Shown in pieces: positions 1 to 11,694 of a stretch of DNA of 64,000 nucleotides. How positions within the stretch are numbered: position 1 is the first letter of the stretch; each line of letters begins with the position of its first letter. Both the position numbers and the translations under genes were made by a program. The DNA lies in assembly GCF_004664715.2 (NCBI RefSeq), contig NC_051064.1:111428240-111492239 (forward strand), written 5' to 3'. Source of the DNA: Peromyscus leucopus (Eukaryota > Chordata > Mammalia > Rodentia > Cricetidae). The notes under the pieces were generated by a model. The model saw nothing but the letters and a program-made list of their open reading frames with translations, did not search any database and had not been told where the DNA came from.

Positions 1-324
1 AAGGAAGCTAGCCGAAGCCCCGCCAGGCAGGTCTGCCTGTTACTGCAAATCTCTTCAAGACTGTACAGATGCAAGGGAGGAGCCTGGCTAGAGAAATTCA
101 GGGGATCGAACTGGAAGCCACCATGATTCGAGGAGACTTAAGCTTGGTGTCGGAAGGTTTTCCTGATAGGCAAAATGTAATCATAATATGCGGAAATATA
201 CCCCCAATAAAGCCGTTAAAATGCAACTGTGATATGGGCAGGTGAGAGACAGCATTTCTTGTGTGCAAATAGCTGTCCTTCATGGGAACACAGGCAATAG
301 CAGATCGGTGAAGAATGGTCCACA
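1..324. other. Intergenic, no feature recognised
   Basis: Unique-looking sequence with no gene, tandem repeat or SINE I can support. Short open frames here lack any recognisable protein similarity. Confidence 0.5.
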
Positions 325-530
325 GGACAGTCAAGCCTGTCTCCACCACTTATTAGCTGTGTGACTCGGGGCCAGTTGCTTGGCCTCTCTGAACTTCCAT
401 TTTATCACCTGGAAAGTGAGGATAAAAATATCCCCTTCCCTGGGTTAGTGTGAGGATTAAGTTTACATACATAAAACATGCTGAGTAGAACCTGATGTAA
501 ATGAAGTACCATGTAGAGATATTAGTCATT
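325..530 (+). repeat. MIR SINE, sense
   Basis: Contains the conserved core (ttagctgtgtgac, then cctctctgaacttcc, then gtgaggattaa) of mammalian-wide interspersed repeats, diverged as expected for an ancient element. Confidence 0.8.
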
Positions 531-665
531 TTATCTAATCCTCAGAACAAGTCTACAGTATAGGCATGTTGCAGGATTCCCATTTAACAGACATGTAAAC
601 TAAGTCTTGGAAGCTTGGAAGTAAGTGGCTTATTGATCACAACACTGTTAAGTGGTGGAGCTTCT
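531..665 (-). repeat. MIR SINE, antisense
   Basis: Reads aatcctcagaacaa and cccatttaacagacatg, the reverse-complement MIR core, immediately beside the sense MIR so that the two form a head-on pair. Confidence 0.7.
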
Positions 666-821
666 GGAAGGTTGTGCCCTAACAGCTAGGTTAGGCTTCA
701 TGGCCATTATTCCTAGAATTTCAACTGAAGTGGGTGTCTAGCCATTGTTTTCTAAGCTTTTGAGAAAAAAGCATCAGGTATATTTCACTCCGAGCCTTCT
801 GAATCAATCCCGTTTGCTCCC

Positions 822-880
822 TCCCCTCCTCCTCCTCCTCCTCCTCCTCCTCCTCCTCCTCCTCCTCCTCCTCCTCCTCC
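822..880. repeat. (CCT)n microsatellite
   Basis: About 19 uninterrupted cct units; a homopurine-homopyrimidine tract of the kind that can form triplex (H-DNA). Translations in Glu or Pro/Leu are artefacts. Confidence 0.95.
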
Positions 881-1414
881 GCAGGCTCGGTCCAAGCTCT
901 AGTCTCTCTGGCCTCTGAACTCCCCCCGCCCCATGCTAATCCCAGCCCCTCACATCTGCACAGCATTCCAGTGTCCTGTTTTCACTTTCAGTGGTTCATT
1001 GGTTTGTGGCTGACTTTCTGGCACGGAGCCCAGGGTGCCAGTTCTCCAGACAGATCCCAACCAGTCAGGGCTGCTTGCCCCCGGGGACCATGGGGCCACA
1101 TGGGAGGGGGCTGTGCAGTCTAAACACCGGGAACTTGGGGTTGTTGCTGTCTGGGTGTGTCTGGAGCCAGTCACCAAGTGTGGGGAAAGAGGCAAGGCTA
1201 CACAAGCCCCCTCTCCGACTTAACACGGCCCATGTGAGAGTCAGTCTCCCCACTCTGGAGGAATCTGAAGAAGGCTGCCCACCATGCTCTAGGAGCCTCT
1301 GTGGTCCATTATACACACAGAGGGCTAGGCCCTACAGCCTCTCTCTGCCGCAGGGTCTGCTGCCAGATTCCAACAGGAGCTCTGTGCAGAGTCACTATAG
1401 GAAATACAGGAGGC
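881..1414. other. Intergenic, no gene supported
   Basis: Moderately GC-rich unique sequence with overlapping open frames on both strands, none with recognisable similarity or splice structure. Confidence 0.5.
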
Positions 1415-1556
1415 GGGCTGAGGTTGTAGCTCAGTTGGTAGCATGGTTGTTAAGTATGAAGGACAGCTTGCATTTCATCCTCAGCATCACGTGTGGTGGA
1501 CAGCCAGAGCTGTTACACGGAGAAACCCTGTCTTAAAAAACAAGCAAACAAACAAA
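1415..1556 (+). repeat. B4-type SINE, sense (internally deleted)
   Basis: Starts with a tRNA-like box (ggttgtagctcagttggtag) and ends in a B1-like tail (agaaaccctgtctt), the ID-B1 composite structure of B4/RSINE1. Confidence 0.65.
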
Positions 1557-1597
1557 GACTAGAGAGCTAAAGAGACAGAAATAGAAAAATAGATTTT

Positions 1598-1745
1598 TTT
1601 TTTCTGAGGCAGGGTTTCTCTGTGTAGCTTTGCGCCTTTCCTGGATCTTGCTCTGTAGACCAGGCTGGCCTCGAACTCACAGAGATCCACTTGGCTCTGC
1701 CTTCCGAGTGCTGGGATTAAAGGCGTGTGCCACCACTGCCCAGCT
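1598..1745 (-). repeat. B1 SINE, antisense, with perfect 14-bp target duplication
   Basis: Antisense B1 of the variant type (gtagctttgcgcctttcctgg). It is flanked by identical gaaaaatagatttt copies at 1584-1597 and 1746-1759, so it is a fairly young insertion. Confidence 0.92.
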
Positions 1746-2040
1746 GAAAAATAGATTTTATACTAAACAGATGGTATATACCCAGCATTAGCCTGTGGTT
1801 AGTGGTTCAAAGGTTCACTGTTCTCTGTCCCAGTGGCTAGGTACCTTGTAAGTCCCTTCATGTGTGTGCATCCTGCACACTGAACATGACTCTATAGTGT
1901 TGCCTTTGAGGAAGCCAGTATTTTATCAGTTCTCACAACAGTGGGGTTGTGGTCTCTTCCATCGGCAGGGGAGGAAAGAGCTGTGTATATTCAGCAGCAG
2001 CACTGTTACCTCCTGGGTGCGTGGAGAGAGACTTTACAAA

Positions 2041-2158
2041 CTGGGCTGCGTGTGGTGGTGAATTTGGGAGGTAGAAGCAGAAGGATCAGGAGTTTAAGGA
2101 ATTTGAGGCTAGCCTAGGCTACATAAAATCCTGTCTCAAAAAACAAAAGACAAACAAA
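2041..2158 (+). repeat. Old B1/proto-B1 monomer, sense
   Basis: Diverged 7SL-derived core (gggaggtagaagcagaaggatcag and ctacataaaatcctgtctc) with an A-rich tail. Confidence 0.6.
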
Positions 2159-2261
2159 TGCAAAAGCAGAAAAAAAGGACTGATTTTAATTATTCACAAC
2201 TTTCTAGACTTTATCTTAGATGAAGTAGTTTTGCTGTTGTTGTTATTGTTTTTTTTTTTTC

Positions 2262-2336
2262 CGGCTGGGGATGGAATGGACAATCTTGGGTGTGTTAAAC
2301 ATGTTCTCTTCCCCACTGGGCTATACTCCCAGCTTA
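2262..2336 (-). repeat. ID-like SINE fragment, antisense
   Basis: Degenerate antisense of the tRNA-Ala-derived ID head, ending in cactgggctatactcccag. Too diverged to call subfamily. Confidence 0.45.
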
Positions 2337-2362
2337 TAGAAGCTTAAAAAAAAACAAACTTT

Positions 2363-2407
<45 letters not shown>
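2363..2407. repeat. (GT)n microsatellite
   Basis: About 22 gt units directly abutting the 5' end of the next SINE. Confidence 0.95.
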
Positions 2408-2410
<3 letters not shown>

Positions 2411-2632
2411 CTGGAGAGATGACTCATGAGTTAAGCACACTGGCTACTCTTCCAGAGGACCTGGGATCAATTCCCAACACTTACATTGCAGCTCACAACT
2501 GTCTGTGACTCCAATTCCAGGGGATCTGAAGCCTCTTCTGGCCTCCTCCACGGGCCTCGTATATGCCAGTGGTGCACAGACATATATGCAGGCAAAAATG
2601 CCTGTACACATAAAATAAAAATATTTAAAAAA
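2408..2632 (+). repeat. B3/B2-superfamily SINE, sense
   Basis: Begins gggctggagagatgactca (tRNA-derived head), includes ccaggggatctgaagcctctt and ends in ataaaataaaa, the B2/B3 tail. Confidence 0.85.
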
Positions 2633-2636
2633 AACA

Positions 2637-2775
2637 TGTAATGCTGCGGTATGCTTGAGGAGGTCAAAGGCCAACTTGTGGGATTACATTCTCTCCTTCC
2701 ACCGTGGGGATCCTCGAGATGAAACTCAGGTGAAAAGCAAGCACCTTTATCTGATAAGCCATCTCGCCGGCTCCC
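2637..2775 (-). repeat. B3-like SINE fragment, antisense
   Basis: Ends aagccatctcgccggctcc, the reverse complement of the B2/B3 head; the body is heavily diverged. Confidence 0.6.
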
Positions 2776-3751
2776 ACACAAGCTCTAACTGAATTGTAAC
2801 TCAGACATGAACCAACCCTCTCAGCTTGCCTACAATGTGAGATGCACTAAAACCAAGAGAGTTCCAGGCAAAAGAGGAGACATGGGTCACCCTGCCACAG
2901 AGGGAAGCCATCTGAGTCTGTGGCAGGGCTCTGCTGAGACCTGTCCTTTGTTATCCTTTATGAGGCTTTCAGAAGGGAATCTCATCCATCTACCGTACCG
3001 AGACTGGCTGTGCATCTTCTGAGGAAGAAGTGATTTGTTTTTATCCCATGAACTCCATGACCTGTGTAAGTGATGTTTCCCTTTCTCTCTTGACTCCTGG
3101 AGTCCTCAGAGCTGAATGTGTGACACACACTTGGTCCGCTCTTGGTATCACTGCAGGCTCCGCTCTGTTCCTACCTTGTTTTTGTCTAGTCTCCTCTTGA
3201 CCTGTCTTAAGCCTGATGCTCTTGATTTATTTTAAATGTCCTCTGGATCAAGGTAGGCAAAATTAAAAAGCTCTTAACTTTAGAGTCTGCGGACTCTGCC
3301 AAGAATCATTGACTAGATGGAGTGATATATAAAATCTACATGTATATTTTCCCCAAGGAGAAGGGACCATCCATTTGATCAGTCTGCACATTTTCTTCAA
3401 GGTTTACATTCCTCAAACGATTAGAGTTATTGATATAAGGAATGAAGAGAAGAAGAAATACTTGTAGTGAAGGATGGTCTAGTTGTAGTGTTGGCTGATG
3501 GGGTGGAGTGTGTGTGGGGGGGGGCGGCAGAAGGTCCCCTGAAATGGAATGGCAAAGTAAGAACATGTGTAGCTCTGGAGCATTAGTGTGTCAGAATGTT
3601 AGCATGTTCTGGAATTTGGCCAAGTCTCTAAAATCCTTCTTCCAGATGTCCTGGCACCCTCCTTGCTTGGTTACATCTCCAGGATTCAGCGTGAGTCCCT
3701 GATGTGCCCTAGTTCACTGCCTTGTAAGGGCTCCTTAAAGAACCAGCTGGG
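2776..3751. other. Intergenic, no feature recognised
   Basis: Unique sequence. A short gtgtgtgtggggggggcggc run lies near 3508. No exon-like frame with similarity was seen. Confidence 0.5.
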
Positions 3752-3945
3752 GCACCTGAGGCCCTTGCTCAGTTGGTAGAGTGCTTATGTAGCATGCACA
3801 GAGCCCTGGGATCCATCCGCAGCACGCCATCAACCTGGTGTGGTGGGCACGTGACTGCAATCCCCGCACATGGGAGATGGAGCAGGAAGATTACAAGCCC
3901 TGTCTACACAATGGATTTAAGACTGGCCTGGGATCTATGTGGAAG
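3752..3945 (+). repeat. B4-type SINE, sense
   Basis: tRNA-like head (cagttggtagagtgcttat, gagccctgggatcc) followed by a B1-like right half (ggtgtggtgggcacg). Confidence 0.65.
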
Positions 3946-3958
3946 AGGAGGAAGAGGA

Positions 3959-3994
3959 GGGGAAAGGGAGGGGGAAGGGAGGGGGAAGGGAGGG
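3959..3994 (+). repeat. G-rich tandem (gggagggggaa)n
   Basis: Repeated ggga/ggggg runs giving at least four G3+ blocks with short loops; a purine-only tract with G-quadruplex and triplex potential. Confidence 0.8.
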
Positions 3995-6321
3995 TAGCAG
4001 CACTAACTCACTGCTGGAACCCTTCACTCATGGCACCTGCGTGGTTACCTGGTTATTGCTCTCTTCCGCCATCCTGGGAAACGTTTCAGGTGCCAGTTCA
4101 GGGTTTGTCTCCTTGGTGGGCTTTGTCTATGTCTGTGACTTCAGTACCTTCCCAGAGTGCATGCTAACCCTGTGACAGCTCTCGGGTTACCTCATTGAGT
4201 GCTGGCACACGGAACACTCAGGGTTGGGGACAACTTCCATGCAACTCAGGACCCTTGAGTTTGGTAAGAAGCAGGGCAGTTAGCCAGAGTTATTTGAGGA
4301 TGATGAGTGATTCATGACCAGAGAAATCTGGTCTGAAGCCAAACCCTGGAGCTGGTAGGATGGAGCCTGAGGTCCCTCAGCCTGGGTTTCCAGGGGGAGC
4401 AGAGAGAGGAGGAGCTGAGATGAGGGCTGGCTTCCGGGGTACTTCTTCTCTTCTCCTTTCCTCTCTCGTTTTCAGGCAGTTCATGTCCAAGAGCTAACGT
4501 ACTGGAACGGAGAAGACAGACATGCAGGGCCTAACTAACAGCCAGTGGGGCCAGAGTTGAGACCCAGAAGCTGTGAGGCTTCTGGGAGACCAGAGGAGGA
4601 TCCCACCTGGTGTGAGAAGCACCAACATCTGCTGGAGAAGTGTCTGAGCTGACCCTGGAAGGGTTGGGACATCACAGAAGAACATGGACATTTCCAGGTG
4701 CTGGTGTGGGGGCCTCAGGTGCCAACAGTCACAGACTGTCCAGTTCTTTGGGCTGTGCACGTTTGGTCTGCTCAAGTCTAATTACCTTCAGGCTTCTTTC
4801 CCAGGTATTCCAATAACCCCACGGGTTTATGTCTATGGCAATCAATTCCAACCAGGGGAGGGCAATTGACTCTTAATGTATGCAGACATCACCTGATTTG
4901 GAAAGAACAGTTTTCCGGAGGTACAAGCCTGTTCCCTCCCCGCCACTCTGCTGCCCTGTCCTCTCCTGTGAGCCCACACCTCAGCCAGTTCCTGTACCAA
5001 CATCTGGGTTAGCCGATTTATTCTCTGTTGTCCATCTTAGTCACTGGACTTTAAAATGAACTCCATGATGGTGAGGTGAACACTTCTAAACTGAGAGGCA
5101 AGAGAATTTCATTTAAACCTGAGCTCTTGTGTGTGGATGTCATCTGCGGCAGGCACAGGGTAATGAAGCATACTTCTCACCTCCCTCAGGAACTCGGCTT
5201 TCCTGCCAAAGACAAGATGACAGCGTGCGAACACAGCCCAGGCCTCTTCCTGCCTCGATGCTCTGTGTCCGTGTGGACGCCTGCCTGTACTGTTTTCAGC
5301 CTGCAGCTTTGAGAGGCTGTACACTAGAATGGACTCTGGAAACAAGAGTTCTGGATAGGATTCTGGCTCTGATGGGCCCTGTGAATTTGCCACAGCCATT
5401 AAAAACTCCCTGAGCCCTAAACGGAAATGCTGTGAGGCTCCAGGGAGCAAAAATCAGCATGGTGGTGATGATAACAAGCTGGAGGTGGTGGGGCTGTGGT
5501 CCTCTGCACGGGAATCTCCTTGGATCAAACACAACTGTGACTGTGGCCAAGGAGAGAAGCCATATCCAGAGTCCCAGGGGATGTAGATGAATCTTTGAAA
5601 ATCTCCTCCAAGCAAACACTCCTAGCAAGAAAATCAGCTCTTATCCATTTTGTGGATCCATGGAGGAGCTCATGGGACTCCTGTATTTCTGTAAGGCTGG
5701 GTGACAGCAAATAAATCTTTCAGGGCCTCAATCTTTTCACCTATAAAATGGACTATCATCTGATTTAAGATCATTGACTGCTAGGTAGACATGGCTTTGG
5801 GTTATCCCACATCCAAATTCTTCCTGTTTGGAGGAATCAGTGGCTCTTACCCTCTGACCTTGTGCGGGCCTGGATTTGGCCAAGTTCACGCCCTGTCAGG
5901 ACTTTGAGTCTGGTTGGAATTAAGCAGAAGGGTGAGGACAGTCAGAGGTTATTCAGGAGGCTGCAGTGGCCGAGAGTCCAACAAAGCAGAGGTGACCAGC
6001 AAGGGCGCAGGCATGGGGCTGGCAATGGACTTCTTTGTGGTGCACAGCATTCAGATATCTTCCTTCTTCTGCTCCTTCCTTTTTGTCTTGTTTCTGCTTC
6101 TCAAAGTTTATGTAGCCCAGGTTGGCCCCAAACTCCATGGGTAGCCAAAGATGACCTTGAATTCCCGATCTTCCTTCCTCCACCTCTCAAGTGCTGGATG
6201 TCTGTAAGTGATGACTTAGACATCACTTTCTATCTCAATACATTGTTGTTTGACACTGTATAGTTGAGCTTGTTCATAGCTTTCAAAACAACTTTTAGTT
6301 TAGGGGGCAGGAATGCCCCCT
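3995..6321. other. Intergenic, largely unique sequence
   Basis: No gene supported on either strand. A MIR-like phrase (ggcctcaatcttttcacctat) lies near 5728-5750. Several 60-110 codon frames overlap one another and match nothing I recognise. Confidence 0.5.
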
Positions 6322-6939
6322 ATATTAGTCAGGGTTTCTAAGGGAATATGAATATCTATAAATAGAAATAATAGATGTCAGCTGGGTGGTGGTGGCACAT
6401 GCCTTTAATCCCAGCACTCGGGAGGCAGAGCCAGGTAGAGCTCTGTGAGTTCAAGGCCAGACTAGTCTACAGAGTGAGATCCAGGACAGGCACCAAAACA
6501 ACACAGAGAAAACCTGTCTGCGGGAGGGGGGAAAGAAATAACAGTTGTCTCATACCTGAGAGGCTGGTTGTTGCTCAATCCAGGAAGCTGGGTTCCTCAG
6601 CAGTCTCTATCTGAAAATCTGGTAGATTCCTTGGGAGCTGCTGGTCCCTGGTCCATGATGGAGACCTGGAAAAACTGGTTCTATCATCAGCAAATGAATC
6701 AGCAGCTGCGGCAACAGGGTAAGACCAACCCAGAGGCAAGGGGGAAGGCCAGTGAGGCAAAAGGTGAATAACCTTCCCTTTGCCGCATTGCATCTCGGGT
6801 GGGTCTTCCCATGGCAATTAAGGCAATCAGGCAGTTCTTCAGATGAGGCCCCCTACTCAAGTGATTCTAGTGTGTGGCAAATTGACATTAAAACCAAGCA
6901 TTACACCATGGCAAGTTGACATTAAAACCAAGCATTACA
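6322..6939 (-). mobile_element. ERVL/MLT2-like LTR, antisense, split by a B1
   Basis: On the minus strand it starts TGTAATGCTTGG and ends in ACCCTGACTAATATA, the pattern of ERVL-class LTRs and the same end as the LTR at 57592-58223. A B1 lies at about 6380-6532. The 5' end carries a 34-bp tandem duplication. No clear target duplication remains. Confidence 0.6.
6380..6532 (+). repeat. B1 SINE, sense, inside the LTR
   Basis: gctgggtggtggtggcacat head to cacagagaaaacctgtctg tail. Imperfect duplications (gaaataatagatgtc and gaaataacagttgtc) flank it. Confidence 0.88.
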
Positions 6940-6940
6940 C
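6876..6940. repeat. 34-bp tandem duplication at the LTR end
   Basis: ggcaaattgacattaaaacc... at 6876-6909 is repeated at 6910-6940 with a single a/g difference. Confidence 0.9.
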
Positions 6941-8181
6941 TTTTACGCCTGGATGAGGCGCTAGCTCAATGAAACTCTGTAAACAGCGTGGACTGGGACC
7001 CATGCATCTGAGTAGCTCCTGGCTGGCACTCTGGTGGTGTTGACACATGTGTGAACTCACAGTAACATGTGCTGCTGTGTTTCAGTTTGTGAAGTGGTCC
7101 TATCAGAACACATGGATACCTGTTGAGGAATACAGTCCTCCAAGCATCATGGTGAAGCCATTTCCAACACAGTATACAGCTGGACGGTGTTCCTTCATAA
7201 GAGGAGGAGGGTCGTTAGACTCACCCCTGAGATTCTAACTGCTCCCTCCCACACACACTCAACTCCAACTGTATGTAATTCTGCTCCAGCGGCAGGTGGG
7301 CTCCCAGGGTGCAATAATATATAGAGTGTGGAAGATTCACAGATGGAGGAGATGCCATGCTGGGGTGAGACATTTAGGTGATGTGATTGTGTTGGGGTCT
7401 CCCGGCCTCCCCGAAAGTCAGCCCGATAAACTCATTAGTTCTCTAAGCTGGGCCATTCCTTCGGCACCTATCTGAGATGAGTCAACTTTGTTTACATCTC
7501 CCCAAGAGGAGTTCACACAACACAGGTTTAGTCAAACCCTGGGGTGAGTCAGCAGCTTTTTCCTAGGAGGCTATCAGGGAGAGAACACCATGTACCAGAC
7601 AGGCCCTGCAGAGATGGAGTGCGCAGCAGCCACCAGGCTGGCCTGGAGTACAGCTTAGAGGAAAAGGACACGGGAGAGGCGAGGGGTGGGGAAGGGGCAG
7701 GTAGGTTCCTCCGCTCCCGCCCTAAGTGAGGGAGGCTTTATTCCCAGAAGCGTTGACAAAGTGGTTTTAACTGGAATTAATGGAAGAAAAATATGCCATG
7801 AATATGGCTAGTGGAGAAAACGAGGCCCCGAAGGAGGCTGGCTGGGAGAAAGGGGACAAGTCAGGGACAGGGATTAGGCTGTAGCTCCACCGGTGAGCCC
7901 AGGTGGTGGACAGCAGAGACACCTGCTTGTCCCTAGTGGCCCAGGACTGTCCTCCTTCTGGCCTTAGTCCCCAGCCTGCACTGGCCTTGGGAATTTAGAC
8001 TGCCCAGATGGACAGAGTAAGAAAGTTGGATCCACGGGATTCTGAGATGAGACTCAGGCTCAGGATGCCGGACTCATGGACTTTTAGTATCACCTATGTT
8101 AATAGGCTATTTCAGAGTCAACCTGACAGGGGTGGGGGAGGGGAACTGAGGAAAAAAAAATCTAGGACCTCTTTCTCTGAT
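6940..8181. other. Intergenic, no feature recognised
   Basis: Unique sequence with no supported gene, long tandem repeat or intact SINE. Confidence 0.5.
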
Positions 8182-8365
8182 GTTTATTATTATTATTTTT
8201 ATTTTATGTGTATGGATGTGTACCATGTGTATGCAGAAATGCCTTCAGATCTCCTCACACTGGAGTTAGAGGTGTTTGTGAGCCACCACGTGGGTGCTAG
8301 AAACCGAACCCAGGTGATCTGCATGACTGTAGGGACTCAACATCTGAGCTCTCTCTCCAGCCCCT
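8182..8365 (-). repeat. B3 SINE, antisense
   Basis: From attttatgtgtatggatgtg to gagctctctctccagcccc, the reverse-complement B3 body and head. Confidence 0.8.
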
Positions 8366-8939
8366 AATATTCATTTAATAACAAAAAATGACACATGACA
8401 AGCACATCAAAATCTCTATAGTCCTTTCACATCTGTATGGTTATTATATAAGAAGGAGACCTTCAAATTAAGGTGCAAGAATGGGCTGACGGGATTGGAA
8501 AACAGCCTTGTAGGACAGTCTGTTTTCCATATGTCAAGGCGTTGATGTTCTGGTCTTCTGGAGCCATAGTTTCACTGCTGGGTACCTTGTATCTAATTTC
8601 TGCCTGTTGTGTAAGTTTGCCAGGGTCATACATGGTTTTTCTTAACGCACTCCGGCATAGTGTGAGGCTCAAAAATATGATTATCACTGTTGCCTGAGCA
8701 GAATCGGGGCTGGTACATTCTGAGATGGCTTTTTGGCAGGTCTTTATCATCCAGCACTATTTTCAGTTCACAAAGGACTTGAAACAGCGAATCCAAGAAT
8801 AGTCACTAATGTAAGGATTGAACTCCACATCATTTGTCTTTCTAGTCAGAACATGTTGTGATTTTCTTCTAAGACAAAAATTGAACTACCAAAGATAGGG
8901 AAGGGAAAAAGAGAGAGAGAGAGAGAGGGAGAATTAAGA

Positions 8940-9360
8940 CTAGGAGGGCCAGTAAGCTGCACGCGGAAGGCGGGAGTGTGCAAGGCAGAGAGAGTCGGAG
9001 CTTGGGATTGGCGGTAGGCGGGGCCAGGAGCAATCGCTTAATGTCTGGGTCTCAGCTTTCACTGATACCGAATGCGGATAATAATTCCTGCCCGGGGAAA
9101 GTTCTGGATATTATCAACCCTAGAGGGAATCTGCAGCCAAGAGAGATGGCGAGGGGGGAGGGGTGCGGAAACGCAGGAAGCTGCGAGGGGCTTGCGGTCT
9201 CCATGGAAACGCACCGGAGAGAGGTGGGGTGACGGAACCCGGAGGGAGGCCGGGAAAATGGTTTCACAAAGAGCTCCGCAGCCCAAGAGAAAGGCACTTG
9301 GAGATGGAGTCCTCGCTGCACCACGCGGTGATCTTGCCCTGAACTTGAGAAGGACGAAAT
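8940..9360. promoter_or_regulatory. Orphan CpG-enriched patch with promoter-like motifs
   Basis: CpGs are enriched compared with both flanks. An inverted CCAAT motif (gattggc, 9006-9012) lies a few bases before a GC box (ggcggggcc, 9017-9025). The + strand has an open frame 9072-9419, but it shows no similarity to known families and is probably composition-driven. Candidate promoter of a non-coding transcript or a decayed island; no gene can be assigned. Confidence 0.35.
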
Positions 9361-9555
9361 CCTATCGCTCTTCGTTCTATAATGTCACCGTCTATTTAAT
9401 TTACCAGTCTGGCAGTTGAGAGGTGTCTGGAGGACAGGGATTAAAATTATTTTATTTATTTGTTCCCAGAACTCAGGGCAAAGGATTAGAATGTGTGTTG
9501 GTTGTTGTGATAAGGGGTGAGGCCAGGAATGGTCCCATCTTTGCTTTTAGTCTTT

Positions 9556-9732
9556 TTAAAAAAATTATTTCAGGTGTATGAGTGTTTGCCATCATGTATG
9601 TACCCTCCATGTGTATGATTCCCGTGAAGGGGATCAGATCCCCTGGATCTGTAATTACAGGTTGTTGTGAGCCACCATGTGGGTCCTCTGGAAGAGCAGC
9701 CCGTGCCCTTAACCGCTGAGCCATCTAGCCTT
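9556..9732 (-). repeat. B3 SINE, antisense
   Basis: gtgagccaccatgtgggtcc and taaccgctgagccatctagc are the reverse-complement B2/B3 head region. Confidence 0.85.
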
Positions 9733-9776
9733 TGCCTCCATCCTGGATGGTCCCATTCTTTAAAATTCGAAGTCAA

Positions 9777-9870
9777 AGCCAGATGTGATGGTTCCCACCT
9801 GTAATCCTAACACTTGGTACGCACAAACAGGAGGGTGTTCATTTTGAGGCTAGCTGGGGTTACTCAGAAA
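9777..9870 (+). repeat. Proto-B1-like fragment, sense
   Basis: Diverged core (cacctgtaatcctaacactt, gaggctagctggggtta). Confidence 0.45.
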
Positions 9871-10864
9871 CAAAGGAACAAAAGACACTTTGCCCTGTCT
9901 GTTTGAGACCTTCAAATAATCTCATGTTCCACCAAGGCCAAATTCAACCAGACGTCCTTAACAAAGGATCCTGGATGATTTCTTATCAGTGGTATTGGAA
10001 TCTGCACTCGTATGGCCCTTACCCTATACGCTACATTTCCCTGACGACTCTGACTTTTAGAGGTATCACTGGTCAAACTTCTCTACACCCTAGTGAGCCC
10101 CTGTGGACAGGATCCTTTCCAAGTAGGCTCCCAGCAGGAGCTCAACCAACACTCCCAGCGGACCATCCATCTACCGCGGTGGTCTGTGAGGCATGGCAAG
10201 GTGTGCTATGAGCCGCTCGCTACGCGTGCTCCACCTGAGCTGTCCACGTATGTGGCTCTCCTGGACGCCAGCCTACAGCTTGGTTTCAGTTGCCCCTGGG
10301 CACACAGCGGACAGTGTAGTGACCTCCTCCAAGATGAGGCCTGAGTCACTTTGGTGTGCACGGGAAGCCACCGCTGTCCTACAGACCTTCTGAGCTATCC
10401 TGATTCCCCCAGGGCAGGAATTCAGTAGTGCTCGGGGGTAGGGGGGGCGCCCCCAAGTAGAGATCTTTGCAGACTTAGGTGTCACGAAAGTCAGGAGACC
10501 ACGTTCTCCCATAAATAGCTGTTCTATGTCCCCCGTGGCCGCCAAGTTAAAGTCTCAGCCTCTTAAGAGGGCAGACAGAGGCTTCAAGACCTGCTTCTAA
10601 GCACGCCTTCATCTCCTGCCACCTCTCACCTTGTTACCCAGCCAGAACCAGCAACCACGCACCCCCTCTCCTCACCTGTGGGTCTTCCCATGCCATGCTC
10701 CCCCACTTGCCTTGCACACTGTTCAACTCGCACCACGAAACTCCTGTCACATGTCAGTGCCCTCGGGACCTGATTCAGACACCATTTCCTTCCCCAAGTC
10801 AGGTTAGCCATCTCCTGCAGACACCTATAGCATGCCTATACCCATGAGCAGCTACTGCCTATAT
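9871..10864. other. Intergenic, no feature recognised
   Basis: Unique, moderately GC-rich sequence. Overlapping frames on both strands are without recognisable similarity. Confidence 0.5.
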
Positions 10865-11070
10865 TTTTTTTAAAGATTTATTTTATGTGTGTGGTTGTTT
10901 TGCCTGATTGTGTATCTGTGCACCAAATGTATGTCTGAGATGCTGGAAGAGGGCATTGGATCCCCTGAGACTGGGGTTATAGACAGTTGTGAGAGCCGTC
11001 AGGAGGGGGCTGGGAACCTGTGTCCTCTGAAAGAGCAGTGTTCATAACGGCTTAGCCATCTCTCCAGCCT
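10865..11070 (-). repeat. B3 SINE, antisense
   Basis: aaagatttattttatgtgtg to ggcttagccatctctccagc, a near full-length antisense B3. Confidence 0.88.
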
Positions 11071-11091
11071 GGCTACCAGCTTCTTTCCTTT

Positions 11092-11248
11092 CCTTTTTTT
11101 TTTTTCCCCAAGACTGTTTTTTTCTGTGTAACAGCCCTGGCTGTCCTGGAACTCGCTCCGTAGACCAGGCTGGCCTCCAACTCAGAGATCCACCTGCCTC
11201 TGCCTCCCGAGTGCTGGGATTAAAGGTGTGCGCCACCACTGCCAGGCA
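11092..11248 (-). repeat. B1 SINE, antisense
   Basis: T-rich tail, then tagaccaggctggcctccaa, ending ggtgtgcgccaccactgcc. Confidence 0.92.
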
Positions 11249-11663
11249 CTCCCAGCTTCTTTAAGACAGACTATGGACCTCCTCGAGTTTGGCAAAGAAT
11301 CGTCGTCGACCAGTGTTGAATGGAGAGAAGTGGATGTTTGGACAGAGAGGCTGGACCATCACCTCCCTATAAAGGGGAGTGGAAGATTCTAGTGTTTCTA
11401 AGTTCCAACATTCAACATTCTCTGCACTGTGGCTGAAGATGAAGACTAAGGCCCCCCCTTATAGACTGCCCACTCCCAGCTAGCTACTCCCGGCCCTGCG
11501 TCCCCTGAGTGTTTGTTCTCAGGGAGTCACACGTACATGTTCTGAACATAACCCGGAAAGCAATTTACAAGAAATAATTGCTGGTCGATGTGAGCCTGGC
11601 AGCCCCAGTGAGCTCAGAGTATTTGTATTTGTGCGTCAGCTCCCAGGGCTTCCGCCTTGCGGC

Positions 11664-11694
11664 TGGGGGTGGGGGTGGGGGTGGGGGTGGGGGG
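11664..11694 (+). repeat. (GGGGGT)n, strong G-quadruplex motif
   Basis: Five runs of at least five G separated by single T. Confidence 0.9.

Noticed and set aside
9072..9419. 115-codon + strand frame over the CpG-rich patch
   Set aside because: Composition-driven; no recognisable domain, no splice or Kozak support, and several overlapping frames on the other strand are equally long.
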